From positions 2,356,001 through 2,420,000 of the forward strand of contig NC_089566.1 in the NCBI RefSeq assembly GCF_040115645.1: 64,000 bases of DNA, given 5' to 3'. Origin of the DNA: Euwallacea fornicatus (taxonomy: Eukaryota > Arthropoda > Insecta > Coleoptera > Curculionidae). The translations under genes and the position numbers were made by a program. The notes beneath the pieces were generated by a model that did no database searches, was not told the DNA's origin, and worked only from the letters and a program-made list of their open reading frames with translations. Of this stretch, positions 50,085 to 61,500 are shown piece by piece; position 1 is the stretch's first letter; each line of letters opens with the position of its first letter.

Positions 50085-52649
50085 TCACTTTAAGATTTTG
50101 GGATTGCACACTTTAAAAATCCTAGGTACCATTTCCGTCATGGATGCAAAAACATCATTGGATATTCCCTAAAAATTAAAATTAACCTTATTACCCTAAT
50201 TGATTGGTTAAAGTAGTTCTACCTCTGGTAACATGAACTGCAAATTTTTTAGTTCTGATCCACCCCAAGAAGCCATTTCAATCATAAACCCTTTGACACA
50301 CTTAAAAACGAGCTCGGCTCTCTTCTCGCACCAATTCACAGTCATTTCCTTAAAATGAATAACCTAATAGTACTTGGATGAAAGAAAAGCAGAGATTACC
50401 TCAGTTAAATCGTATTGTAGTAAAAGAGGTATGGTCAAAGAAGTAATGTCATTAGAACAAGCGGTTTTCAAAATATGCCTTAATCCAAGAACAACAGGAT
50501 GTCTGCTGTTGATGTCACTTCCTCTCAAACTATCATCAGTAGCCATGTGAAAAATTACATGTACTTGAGCCAAATTTGAATGTCTTGTCATATAAAAATC
50601 TCCAGGTTGTAATAGCTCACTATTAACTTTACGTGTGGATTCTGGTTGTGGACACTTCAAATATTTATTTGCCACCTCAATGATTTTATCAAGCTGCTCT
50701 TCAATGTGAGGGAAGTGAAATTCTGTAGTGGCCTGACATATTTTCTGAAATTCTTGTGTTAACCTTGATCCAATTTTGTTGTCTGTCATTAGAACTAAGC
50801 CAGTAAGATCGTTGGAATAAAGGCCTAAAGCAGTCTGAAGCAATTGAGGAGTTGGTTCAGACCTAGAAGTTACCCATGAAAAAACTCATAAATTTGTTTT
50901 TAAAACCTACATTTCTATGTTATCTTCAAGGGCACACAGATCCATAACATTTGCTGACAGTATTCGAATATTGTGCATTTGTTTCAGCTGAGAACCCAAA
51001 TGAATAGTAAAACTTTCTTCTAATGTAGGACTAATTTGATCCCTACTTGTATTGCTTCCTTGACTGACAAAATCACGGAGGGGACTAGGGTTCATAGGAG
51101 AACTAAAATTTAAAAGTAAAAAAAAACCTTTGGCAGCCTAAATTTTATGCCTTGGAGTGGGTAATGAGGAATTTGCTTCATTTTGTTCAAGCATTTGCAT
51201 AATCCATTCCCTATATTGTCGCCTTTGAGCTTCTTTCATTGTATCAATTTCACTACTTAATTTTCCTTGCAGAAGAGAATGGGTTTCATAATGTCTTGCT
51301 ACTAATTCATTAATCTCTGTTTCTGTCATGTCTTGCTCAAGCCTGTCAACAGCTTTGTTCATTTCTTCACTTTGTCTGAAACCTACCTATTCATCAATTG
51401 TGATACACTAAACAACTTTAAATTACCTAGCAGAAAGCTTCTTAATCATATTACTTCTATCTTCAGTTTTTAATCTCATAGTTTTATAGAGCATATGTTC
51501 ATATTGGACCATGGTTTCCAATGCTGGTGAATGCACAAGCTTGTGATAGGCAGTAGCAAAAAGCTCCTCATCTGATGCACATCGTTTTTCACCAAATTCT
51601 ACCACTTCCTTTAATATTTTTTTTTTATTTGGGGGTTCAATTTAAACTCCTGGGAGCGTTCACAGTTTTGCCAGATGCTTGTCATACATACAGAGATGCA
51701 TTTAATGGTAGGGTTGAGTCATTCAGTCGCTATGTCCAACCTCAAGAAGCCATTTATTGTCTCAAAAAAAGGATGTGGGACATTTAACTTTTCACCACAA
51801 TTGAGATTGTGAAGTTTTAATTGTCACATTTGGAACTTTGAACTTTCAGTTGGTTATTTGTGGGTTTATTTTTAAGTTTTCTTTTATTTCTGGTTAGAGT
51901 GAAGACAAAAAATTTAGCGACATGAATGTTTTGGTATGGTAGTATTTTTTTATCCATTTTTCCATTTAGGTAATGTTATTGTTGATGAGACATTAAGAAA
52001 ACCAATATTTAATAAAAAGCATGTGATAATCTGAAATTAGAGATAAATGCACTGATGAAAATAGCACAAACATTTAATTACCTTAAATTTTAGTACCTAT
52101 TACTGTTTTTTGAATTTTGAACAAATGTTAAGCCACTGGGGTTAGAGAAATAAAATCAATTGAAACTTGTGCATGATTCCCAATATTCTTTTCATATGAA
52201 CAAGTATTGAGAGCAACTAAGGCAAAATTCATCCAGATAGTTTACCTAAAAAGGGTCAACCTGTGAACGCGCCCCTGCCAATGACCCACCTCTCTTATAA
52301 GGTTCTCCCAGTTTTTAGTAATTTCATCAAAATTAAACATATGGTTGTCAGCTTTCTCTACAATATCTGCAGATATTTCTTCATAATATTTTTTTGTTTG
52401 TGCTTCTATGAATTGTTTAAGATGCTCCTCAAGATCTGTGCAATAGGATGAATTTAAACTCTAATAACATAGAAGAATAAGTGATATGTGGGTCCTATAT
52501 TTACCTTTCTCGATATAGCCTGGCAAATTGTTTTTTAGTAAAATAATATGAGCCAGTTCTTCCACTGGATCATCATAAGGTATCAAAATTGGATACTCGA
52601 TGCCGTGGCGATCATTTATGTAAATAAAATCACTTTTTTCCAAATGCAT
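50085..52649 (-). CDS. FERRY3: FERRY complex subunit 3 (C12orf4 homologue), complete, 8 exons
   Basis: Exons (minus strand): 52649-52505, 52435-52290, 51608-51427, 51375-51151, 51102-50911, 50862-50400, 50348-50223 and 50168-50085, giving 520 aa against about 552 in human. Matching segments include EESFTIHLGSQLKQMHNIR, LQTALGLYSNDLTGLVL, FHFPHIEEQL, ILKTACSNDITSLTIPLLL, RAELVFKCVKGFMIEMASW and the C-terminal MTEMVPRIFKV. The human protein is part of the FERRY complex, a Rab5 effector that links mRNAs to early endosomes. It has no catalytic motif I know. Two borders are unusual: exon 4 ends CCAAG|GC, so its intron would be GC-AG (51150-51103), and exon 3 starts after TTAAAG. Phase holds across both. 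The intron 51609-52289 carries a 170-bp ORF-bearing insert. Confidence 0.88.
51613..51787 (+). other. Unidentified 50-codon open stretch antisense in a FERRY3 intron
   Basis: The plus strand keeps an open frame reading GAFTVLPDACHTYRDAFNG and continues to MWDI and a stop. It is more protein-like than its surroundings. The 'FTVLPxxxHTYxAF' wording faintly recalls the C-terminal membrane part of TMEM134/TMEM230-type small proteins, so it may be a scrap of a retrocopy. A T-run sits on its upstream side. I would not call it a gene. Confidence 0.25.
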
Positions 52650-52970
52650 TTAAAAAATTCTTAACAAGTACTTATCAACAATACAATTGAACCTCCTTAA
52701 CCTCACAAATTCAACAAAAAAGATTCAATGTTGCCAGTTGTATGAAAAAAAAACAATGTCATGGCTGAAGACTCACCAATGGACTCTTAGAAACAATCGT
52801 TTAGATTGTAGCTTTTTAGGGTTGATATAAAATGAATATCTGACAGAACATTATAGGAAAATAACTGAAAATTTGTTAATATTGGCAACGTGGCTTAGGT
52901 ACATGACAGTACGAGTCCGATAGACAAGAAGTTACCAAAAGGCAACCAAAACCTACGGAAAACGTTTAAA
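52650..52970. promoter_or_regulatory. Shared divergent promoter interval of FERRY3 and FAM8A1
   Basis: Only 321 bp separate the two start codons, which face away from each other. Both promoters and 5' UTRs must fit here. No TATA box is evident. Co-regulation is inference from spacing. Confidence 0.55.
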
Positions 52971-54067
52971 ATGGATTGGCAAAAAGCCAGAAAGGATCGC
53001 GAAGAATATTTTGAAAAACTTAGAAAGTGGTTAGATGACGCTCGATTGTGGTACAGCCTTTCAACTTCAACCGGTTCTAACACTCTTTCCGGCTTACAGT
53101 TTCCCCTGGATGGGTCTCAAGGCCAGTCTAGCAACATTCCCTACAACCAGCAAAACCCTTATGCTGCCTTCTATCAAATTCCCCTTGCAGACCAAAATCA
53201 AGAAGCCCACATCCTCAATAATGAACAGTTTCCAAATGTGGACTTGGGAAACAATCTCGAAAATAATAATGCATTTAATAGAGTGCCCTTCTACCAGACA
53301 TATCCCTGTAAGTAGTCTTGGCTATAACTGTCTTTAAATATAAATAACATATTGTAGTCATCCTACCTCCGAATTTATTGAGGCTTCCAACTACATATGA
53401 ATTTAGAATTCCTCCTCTTTGGAAGAGATTGTGTGCTGAAATTATTGATTTTTGTGTGTTGTTCACTTTAAAATTAGCACTAACATTCGTTTTTATGGAG
53501 AGTTTCAGTGTTGGGTAAATAGAAATTGTATATAATGTATTATTTTTTAAACAAAATTAACATAGAAGTGCCCTGTATGGTCTAGACATGATCCAAAAGG
53601 GACTTTTGGAAGATCAAGAGGTGAACTTACCTTTGGCTTTTGAACTGATGTTCCTGGAGGCTCTGCATAAACTTGTGGTTTTGTTTTTTGAGGTATTTTA
53701 TAAGTAAGGTTTAGAGAATTTGTAACTACAAAGGTTTCTCTTGCAGACCTATTTTTTACATGGTAAAACATGTGCCACGCCAGGTAAGCGCTGCATGGGT
53801 CTGATGGTTGTCCAAGTTGAGGGTTTAAACTTAATACCTAACAGGCCAATAGAAACGGTTTCTGCAACAGGAGTTAAAGCTTTAGGTTGGCAACGAGCAT
53901 TTCTTCGATCTACTCTAAAGAATCTCATAGTGGGCTTATTGCTACCTTTATGCCTAACATTTTATGTATTCCCATTCAATCGTACCAGTTATGATATGAT
54001 GTTCAACACTATAGTGGTAGAGGCACATCCTGAGTTTTTGTTATATCAAGCCTTGATAATCAGATAA
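52971..54067 (+). CDS. FAM8A1: FAM8A1-like RDD-domain membrane protein, complete, 4 exons
   Basis: Exons are 52971-53307, 53358-53514, 53566-53692 and 53747-54067, giving 313 aa. Phases are consistent. The N-terminal 110 residues are hydrophilic and rich in Asn/Gln (SNIPYNQQNPY). Then comes the RDD domain: PPLWKRLCAEIIDFCVLF carries the Arg and Asp that name the family in TM1, a second hydrophobic stretch contains LHKLVVLFFE, GKTCATPGKRCMGLMVV is the loop motif, and a last membrane pair follows (IVGLLLPLCLTFYVF, with NRTSYDMM after it). Human FAM8A1 lies in the ER membrane and is a cofactor of the HRD1 ubiquitin-ligase complex in ERAD. Start at 52971 is the first in-frame ATG after the shared promoter. 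A possible AATAAA lies at 54219. Confidence 0.9.
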
Positions 54068-54229
54068 AAAGGATATAAAATTAATTACTATAAAATGTGA
54101 TCTAGTCCTGCTAATATTGGACCAGCCAATGGTGGATTGTGATAAAGTTTTAGGTTCCAAAAGACTTTTGCTTCTGTAAAATTAACCACTTCAAAGCTTC
54201 CTTTAGTTATATATAAGAAATAAAAATTT

Positions 54230-55280
54230 AGTGAAGTAGAGTTAATATTAATAATTTGTTTTTTGCCAACTAAATTACATAAAAATGACAAGTGATGTGA
54301 AAACAAATACACACTAGAAAACTGATGAGGCATTCAAATACATATAAATAATTTTAAAATTGTTTAAAACGCGTTATAAAAAGGAAGTAAAGAAACTAGG
54401 CGCTAAAATTATAACAATAAAACATTAGGAGCACCCATTGGTAAACTATTCTTTTAAATATATGTAGATGTATTGTTAAAATGTCATAATAATAGGCTCA
54501 TATCAAAAAATTCATTCTATAAACAGGGATATACATATACTCCCCACCTCAGGCTACTATACACATGTCTTCAGAACAGAATTTCCCATTTGAAGAGCAC
54601 AGCTGCATACTTCTTATAATCAGGCCAACGAAGTAGAGAAAAGGATCAGTCAATATTTCTTGTTTACACGATGGCTAATCGAATATTGTCTGCTAATGAT
54701 TATACAGTACTGTTTTCATTGCTATACACATGGTGTTTTAGTGCGTGTAAGCAAAAGGCTATTAGGTAATTGATGAGTGCGAGGCATAAAGGCTTCCGTT
54801 TTTCCTTCCTTGGTCAACGATCAGCAAATCGTATGGGTTGATACGAGAACAGACGCAGGTCTACGTAATTTTGGAGGACAGAAATTACGCTCATATATGT
54901 AAATTTGAATGTGTCGTTTGAAAACAAATTCCGTAAATTTTAACATAGCTTTATCGCTATAAACACCACGATAGAAATGGGTTTTAGAACGCATTTATTG
55001 AAAAACAATTTTTTGTGGCATTGTCCTGTACTTGCGAGTTAACGACGCCGGATGATCGTTGACAACAGAAAGGGAAACAGTAGCCTGTTTTGCTCGCACT
55101 TATCAATAGACTTTTACTGGCACTCACTAAAACTCCATGTGCATAGCAGCGAAAGTCCAAGTTACTGTATAATTAATAGTGTCGTATACAGTATGGTTTT
55201 ATGGGATACATTATATTGGATGTCCATCTCTTGCGAATATGCTCTACTTAACACTGTCCTGCCCAACACACACCTTGTTT
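54230..55280. other. Intergenic DNA downstream of FAM8A1
   Basis: No gene recognised. The short ORF at 55052-55303 has no features. Confidence 0.35.
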
Positions 55281-55289
55281 CCTGTCTGT

Positions 55290-55680
55290 TAAAAAAAATC
55301 TAAGTTTTAACGCGGTACCATTAGCGACATACAAGCACAAAGTTAAGAAGTAAAACTTCACGACATACTCTGTCAAAGGCTTTTGCGAGATCGAAATATA
55401 GTTCCGGAATCCGATTACCTTTATCGAGCTTTTCCTCCACAAAGTGAAGAGTTCAGTAAATAATATTGCCATGTCAGTAGGCTTTTTGGGGACAAAATGA
55501 AACTGACTATTATTTATATTTTTTAGATGAGACCAGTTTTAATTGTTAATAGGTTTCTCAAAAACTTTAGACATAGAAGATTCACAATCAACAGCACGAT
55601 AGGTCCCAATATTCGGCCTTTCTACATAGGTACTGGTTTATACCAGCGAAATCGTTCATCGGTATTTAAAACGGTGAAGC
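55290..55680 (-). pseudogene. LINE reverse-transcriptase relic
   Basis: On the minus strand, frames give CESSMSKVFEKPINN, then NSQFHFVPKKPTDMAILF, then ELYFDLAKAFDRVCRE, in the order found before and at motif A of jockey-type reverse transcriptases. Stops and frame changes separate them. The YADD part is missing. It is a short, old fragment. Confidence 0.7.
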
Positions 55681-56415
55681 TAGATACTCGGCGGTAAATT
55701 TTACAATGAAGACAGGTATATTATTCATACTACAAAAGAACTTGCTGGGCAAACAATCTGCATATTTCATTATCCACAACAGGATGAACAAACATAGTCA
55801 GTATTAGAGCATTGATTTAATTATCTGGCAAATAAGTATTCAACTGCGTATGCATCACTGTGAACATGTTTTTTTTTTAAATTATGATTGAGTATATGAT
55901 ATTCTACGAAGTTTAAGTCCAATTATATTCAAATTTCAAATTCTGTTATCATTAAGGCCTTTATTAATTTTAGTTCGATAATATTTAGGTGTTTCCTTTT
56001 CAGCTTTATATAAATTATGTGTTTCCTTGCTTTTAGTAATTTTACTGCCGACATATAGGACCTTAATGTAATTGATATACTTCTTGATATAGTAGCAACT
56101 TATTGTGGTTTGTTCTGATTCACTCTACAGTTAGATATAGGAAAGGCTTAATTGAGAAATAGTGGGATAAGAAATTGGAGAATGTCTGATACTTATTTTT
56201 CGCTCTATTAGCAAAATAAACTTCGTACTAGTTTTCATTAGCAAAGTAATTAGAAAACATTAAACTTTTATTATTATAGAATCTCTTAATGTAATAAGAA
56301 ATAGAATTTGTTTGCAGACCAAAAGAGCAAATATCTAATGAATACAGTATAGTGATCAGAAGCCTGACAGTGAAGTATTTCGGAACATAGTAACGTGCAA
56401 TATCTTATACATGTA

Positions 56416-57075
56416 CGAGGTGTGTTCAAAAAATAACGGGAATTTTGTGGGGTGTATTAACTGTATGCAATTTTTTGCTAGTTGTGTTGGTAAACATATA
56501 TTGGAAATTTAGTCTATTGACAATTGTCAAAAAGTTGACGTTGTGTTTGACACAAGTGGTGGTCTTTGAAAAATAGATGAAAGAATTTGCATTAAATTTT
56601 GTCAACAAAAAAATATGAACTATAAATTCAACGTCGTTTGCATGAAGCAATTCAGAGAAAAACGCCCAAATTTGTGGTGAAACAATTTACGGCTTTTGCA
56701 CCATGATAATGGGTTGACTCATACTTCCCTGCTTGTTCGTGAATTTTTGGCCAAAAACGATATTGCAATGATACCACGAGTTCCATATTCGTTAGATATG
56801 GCCCCCTCTGGCATCTTTTGGTTCTCGAAAATAAAGAGAACTTCGAAAGATCACCGTTTAGCAAGGATAGACGTGATTGAAGGCGTGTCGCTGAAAGAGC
56901 TAAACAGTATTCCAAAGTTTGATTTTCAAAAGTGTCTCGGAGATTGGAGGAAGTGCTGGCATAAGTGTATTTTATCTAACGCTAGCTATTTGGAAGGGAA
57001 TAAAATTAAGGTAGTCGAATAAATAAAATTCTTTCGAAAAACTTAAAATGTCAGTTTTTTTCTGATCATACCTCG
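56416..57075 (+). mobile_element. Internally deleted mariner element
   Basis: The left end starts cgaggtgtgttcaaaaaata at 56416. The right end, reverse-complemented from 57075, starts cgaggtatgatcagaaaaaa. TA dinucleotides flank both ends (56414-56415 and 57076-57077). The 660-bp interior keeps a C-terminal transposase ORF at 56696-57022 with MHHDNGLTHTS (second catalytic block), PYSLDMAPSGIFWF (third) and the end WRKCWHKCI. The N-terminal half is mostly lost, as full mariners are about 1.3 kb. It cannot mobilise itself. Confidence 0.85.
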
Positions 57076-57079
57076 TATA

Positions 57080-58597
57080 ATACATATGCCGAAATACTTT
57101 TGTAACATATTTACTAAATTTTAATGGCATAAATTGGCAAAGAATATGGGTACAGAAGGTAAGGTATGATTCCTTTAAATATTGACGAGTTTTTCACACA
57201 ATATTTACTAATTTAACCATGGTCGATATCTCCACCTAGCCGAAGGCTGCACCGCCTTCTTTAATTCTGTCTATGTGAGGTTTGAAACAATAGTATTTCA
57301 ACGGATCCACCATTGCGCATTGTAATCATTTACATTCAGAAAGTTAAAGTTAAAATCTGATAACAAAACCAATTTAGAATTTCTGTAGGTAAAGTCTACC
57401 AACTCGGAAATTAAAAGAACTATAATACTACCAATTGGTGACATACAATCCACAAATTACATCGGCTTCCACACGTTTAACAAAAATTTAGTTGCACAAA
57501 ACTTTAAGTGTATGGTTCAACAGGGTATATAGGAAGGCTGAAGTATATACATTTGTCTTCAATGGTTGAATGTTGGCAGCTATGGAAAAAACTGTTATTC
57601 TGAATACTGGATTACACTAAGTTCCACCAGTGTTTGAATGTACGCAAATGAATAAAATAAACAGAGTCTGAAAGGTAGCTGTATTTATTTGAAAACTACA
57701 TAGTGATGAAAATATTGGGTTTACGCTAATGCAAAATCCGATTTTGCAAAGATCACAGAAATGAACGACTTTAATTATTTACATAATAGAAAGAAACTGA
57801 CGAACTTCCCTTACAAGGGTCCCCTAGAAAAATTCCGCTGAATGTACATATGTTACAAATATAACTAAAACTCCTATCATACTTACTATACAAGGTCGTT
57901 AAAAATAAAAATTAGACCCTAACAATATATTTATAAAAATATTAGAACATATTGTGTAGTCACTTTTTTGTTCGTTTCCCCCTTTTATCAATTTTTTTAT
58001 TAGCAACGTTTGCTACATTTTATCACAAATATATGATTCTTTTACCTCAATACTGTTTTTAAGAGATAAAAAACGCTGATCAAGGCAAGATGATACATGA
58101 TATAATAATATATGGTTGTTAGCGACTACTTCTAAAGTAAACACATGTAAATACAATAGAAACTAACAATTATTTTGTATAAAGTATAATGTAATACGAC
58201 CTAAACCCTGTAAAACTGCCAACTGAAAAAATGTGACAAAAACTTTGTAAAACTTAACGGTAAGAGTCGCAACTCTTAAAAAAAGAAGCCAATCGAAAAA
58301 CACTTTTTTAAGTGCTTGTTTACCCGTATTATATAATTCTTATGCTCATCGAAATTAATACCATTTGCGTAAAAAGGGCCGTGAATTAGTATCTAAAAGG
58401 AATGTTCAAGACTTGAGCCAAATTTAAACCATTCCTTTGCATGCTCGTGTAACCTATTAAAGAACATAATTGAAAGCATATGCGCATTAACGGGCATTAA
58501 ACTTTAAAAACTTCGAAGTGCCATCTACTTACCGACTCGAGTTACTATAATATATTTTATAAAAATATATCAAATGCTTAAATATCTAAATCATGGC
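57080..58597. other. 3' flank of the KDM7 gene
   Basis: AT-rich with no ORF of note. Several minus-strand AATAAA strings (for example 57997-58002 and 57684-57689) could end the KDM7 transcript, so part of this is probably its 3' UTR. Confidence 0.4.
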
Positions 58598-61500
58598 TCA
58601 ATGAATCATTTTATGTATCTTCAAAATTTTACCTAATCGTTGTTTAACAGTCTTCATCCCCTTCCTCGGTTTCGGGGTAGGCGGGGTCGACGGCGCTCCC
58701 GAGGAACTCGGACTGGAGGTTTTAGCCAAAGTACTGCCATTACTGCTCGGCCCAGAACTTCCAGCTAAAGCGTTTGCTGTCGGTAAAAGAAGCGAACCTG
58801 GCGGATTACTGGTCGGACCCCTTAATTCTAACTTTGGCTTGGTTTTTTTACGACGATACTGTCGTTTTTGCGATACCAATAGACCCTGTAACCACAGAAT
58901 CTAAGTGAGACACGAAATCTATGATAAAAAGGTGGGTTTATACCTTATCTGTGGAGTCGATGGATCTTCGAGCAGCCGCTGCTTCTAATACCTTCTCTAC
59001 CGCTTGCTTTTTGGTACCTTCTCTAGCTGGACGGTTCATTTTGGGTAAAAGAGGTCCCACTCTTGCTTTCGGATTCCAAGCTTCATCCACTTTGGTGCGA
59101 CCTCGCGGCTTGAATATGTGAATGTCTTCGTCGTCTGAATTGTCCAGTGATGGATATACTTTTGGACAAATTTACACCATTAAAACTTATGTTTATTGTA
59201 TTGCAACGTTATATGATCGTAACAGAAACTTACTGTAGTCCTCATCTTGATGTACGTTGTTTACATCTTCTTCAGAACTCTGTTGGCACCCGTTCTTCGA
59301 GTTAGGCGCCCAGTTTTGGCTAATGGAGAGCATGCCAGCGATGGCTTCTGAGGTCGAGGGGGATGTGCTTCCATGTGACCTGTTCCTAAAGAAAATTGTC
59401 CATGCTTTATGCGAAATACAAGAAACTATGAATGACTTACGGCACAGAGAGAGATGCTTGTAGTAGAGATTCAATTCCATTAGTGCTTAAACCAATCGGT
59501 ATTTTATGTTTTTTCGACTGTTTAGCTGCGAAAATACCAGGATTGTACCTAAATGTGTCTTGACTTAGATACTGTAAACATGTTCTACTTTGCCCAGAGA
59601 CAGGCGTGCAATATGATTTTTTATAGCTGGAAACATCGCAGTTCTACTAAAATCTATATGATTCGTTAACGGTCGCATTGTACACTATAATGCATAGGGA
59701 AATTTATATGGTTTTTTTCCACCTTTTTCTTTTAGAGCCAAGCATTGTTACATATTATCTAATCACGAAAATTGTTCCATTTCTCTAAAACCTATTTCTG
59801 AAGATTATATAGCTTTGTGTTAAAAATATCCGTTTGTAATTCTGTTACTAATATCAAATCCATCGTGCCTACTTTTGCGTAAACGCTACACGTTCCAAAC
59901 TTAGCTGGGGAAAGTTGTGTCATACCAGTACAACTTGCCCACAATATTTTAATTCGTTTCTTTAATTGTCTTATGCTTTCTTAATCTCAAATATATTTGG
60001 CGATGGTGGGTAAAAGCTGATTAAAAAGTAAAAAAGAAGCAAAGTGGGACAAGTTTACAGCACACAAACTAACTGACTCACCAGGTAGTTTAGTTTTAAT
60101 GCCCGATTTCTTCTTTTTTTTAGGGTTTTCATCGATGGTAAAATTAAAACAGTCTTCGTCTCTATCACTATCGTCATGAAAATCGTAAACATCTTTACTG
60201 TCAAAGCCATCACCGTATGGATCATTAGGCATGGTTAAGTCGTTTTGTATGATCGTGGGTGGCATTAGATCTTTTGCCCTTCAAAGTATAGGCTTTTAGG
60301 TAGTAACATCACAAATATTCAAGACGATAATACCTACCCTAACTTGAATTTTAAAACAGTACCTCCTTTGTATTCAGCAACAGTCTCTTGAGGCCTGTCA
60401 AAAGGCAAATTCCACAAATGACTGTTATGCATGCTAGGCAATGGTTGAGAGTTGTAATTTGGCAATTGATTGCCGTTTGCGTTTGATCTTTCATACGGAT
60501 AAGTGGCAGGCTTAGGTAAACTCAATTTTAAACTTGCAGGGTTGACAGATTTAGAGTAAGTTGGAGGTGAATTGAATTGGGCTGGAGCTACAGGCATATA
60601 CTAAAAAGTAAGGGCTTTTTAAAGCAATTGAAGGTAGAAAATGAATAAACTGACCTCAAAATTAAAGGTTTTAGGGGATAGTGAATAATCAACAAAATCT
60701 TTATTTACAGGCTTTTTCCTTTTTCTTTTAGACTCTCGCTCTGGTTTGGGAGGATTCAAATGGTTAATTATTCTCTCGGCGTGTCTGATTTCCTTTCCTA
60801 TATCTTTAAGGAGCTTGGGAATATTTATACCATAGGGCAGCTGTTCACTGACAGCGAAATTAAACTAGAATTAAACAGATTAGTAAAGCCAATGACAAAA
60901 CAATACAAACCAATAAGACAAAATCTTACTTCTTTTTCACTGTTCCACTGTTTAATAGCTTGTTGCAGGGCTTTAAGGCCAGTCAAAAGATTTTCTGGAG
61001 CCCTGGCACCTCCAGTCATGTTAATTTTTATTACTTCTTCCAAAAGTTTAGTGGCAGCAAAGAAATTTATTGTAATAAAGCTGGGATACATATACTTCGT
61101 TTCTGTCTTAATTTTTCGTTCAATTTCATAACAACTTAACTGCATATTTATATTGTAACTATGTAGAAAATTACCACCAAAAACTAATGAATCAACGGGA
61201 GTGTACACTGCGTGAATCCATCCAGTGGGGATTAACATTGTTTGACCTTGTCTAAGATGAAATTTGTGGCACTGATCCACCTACGGATTAGACTTTGACG
61301 CATTCAACTTCCATACCACTTAGTGGTTTCTATTACCTGATCACCAAAAAATGTCTCACTTTGATTGGTAGAGGTCATCCATTGAGAATATAAAGTTAGA
61401 TTTGCTGGTGTAGGTTTTACAAAGAAAAATACTTTTTCACCTCTCAAGACGTGGTACCAAACACTAGTACCTCCAAAGTCTATATGAAAATCTGTATAAG

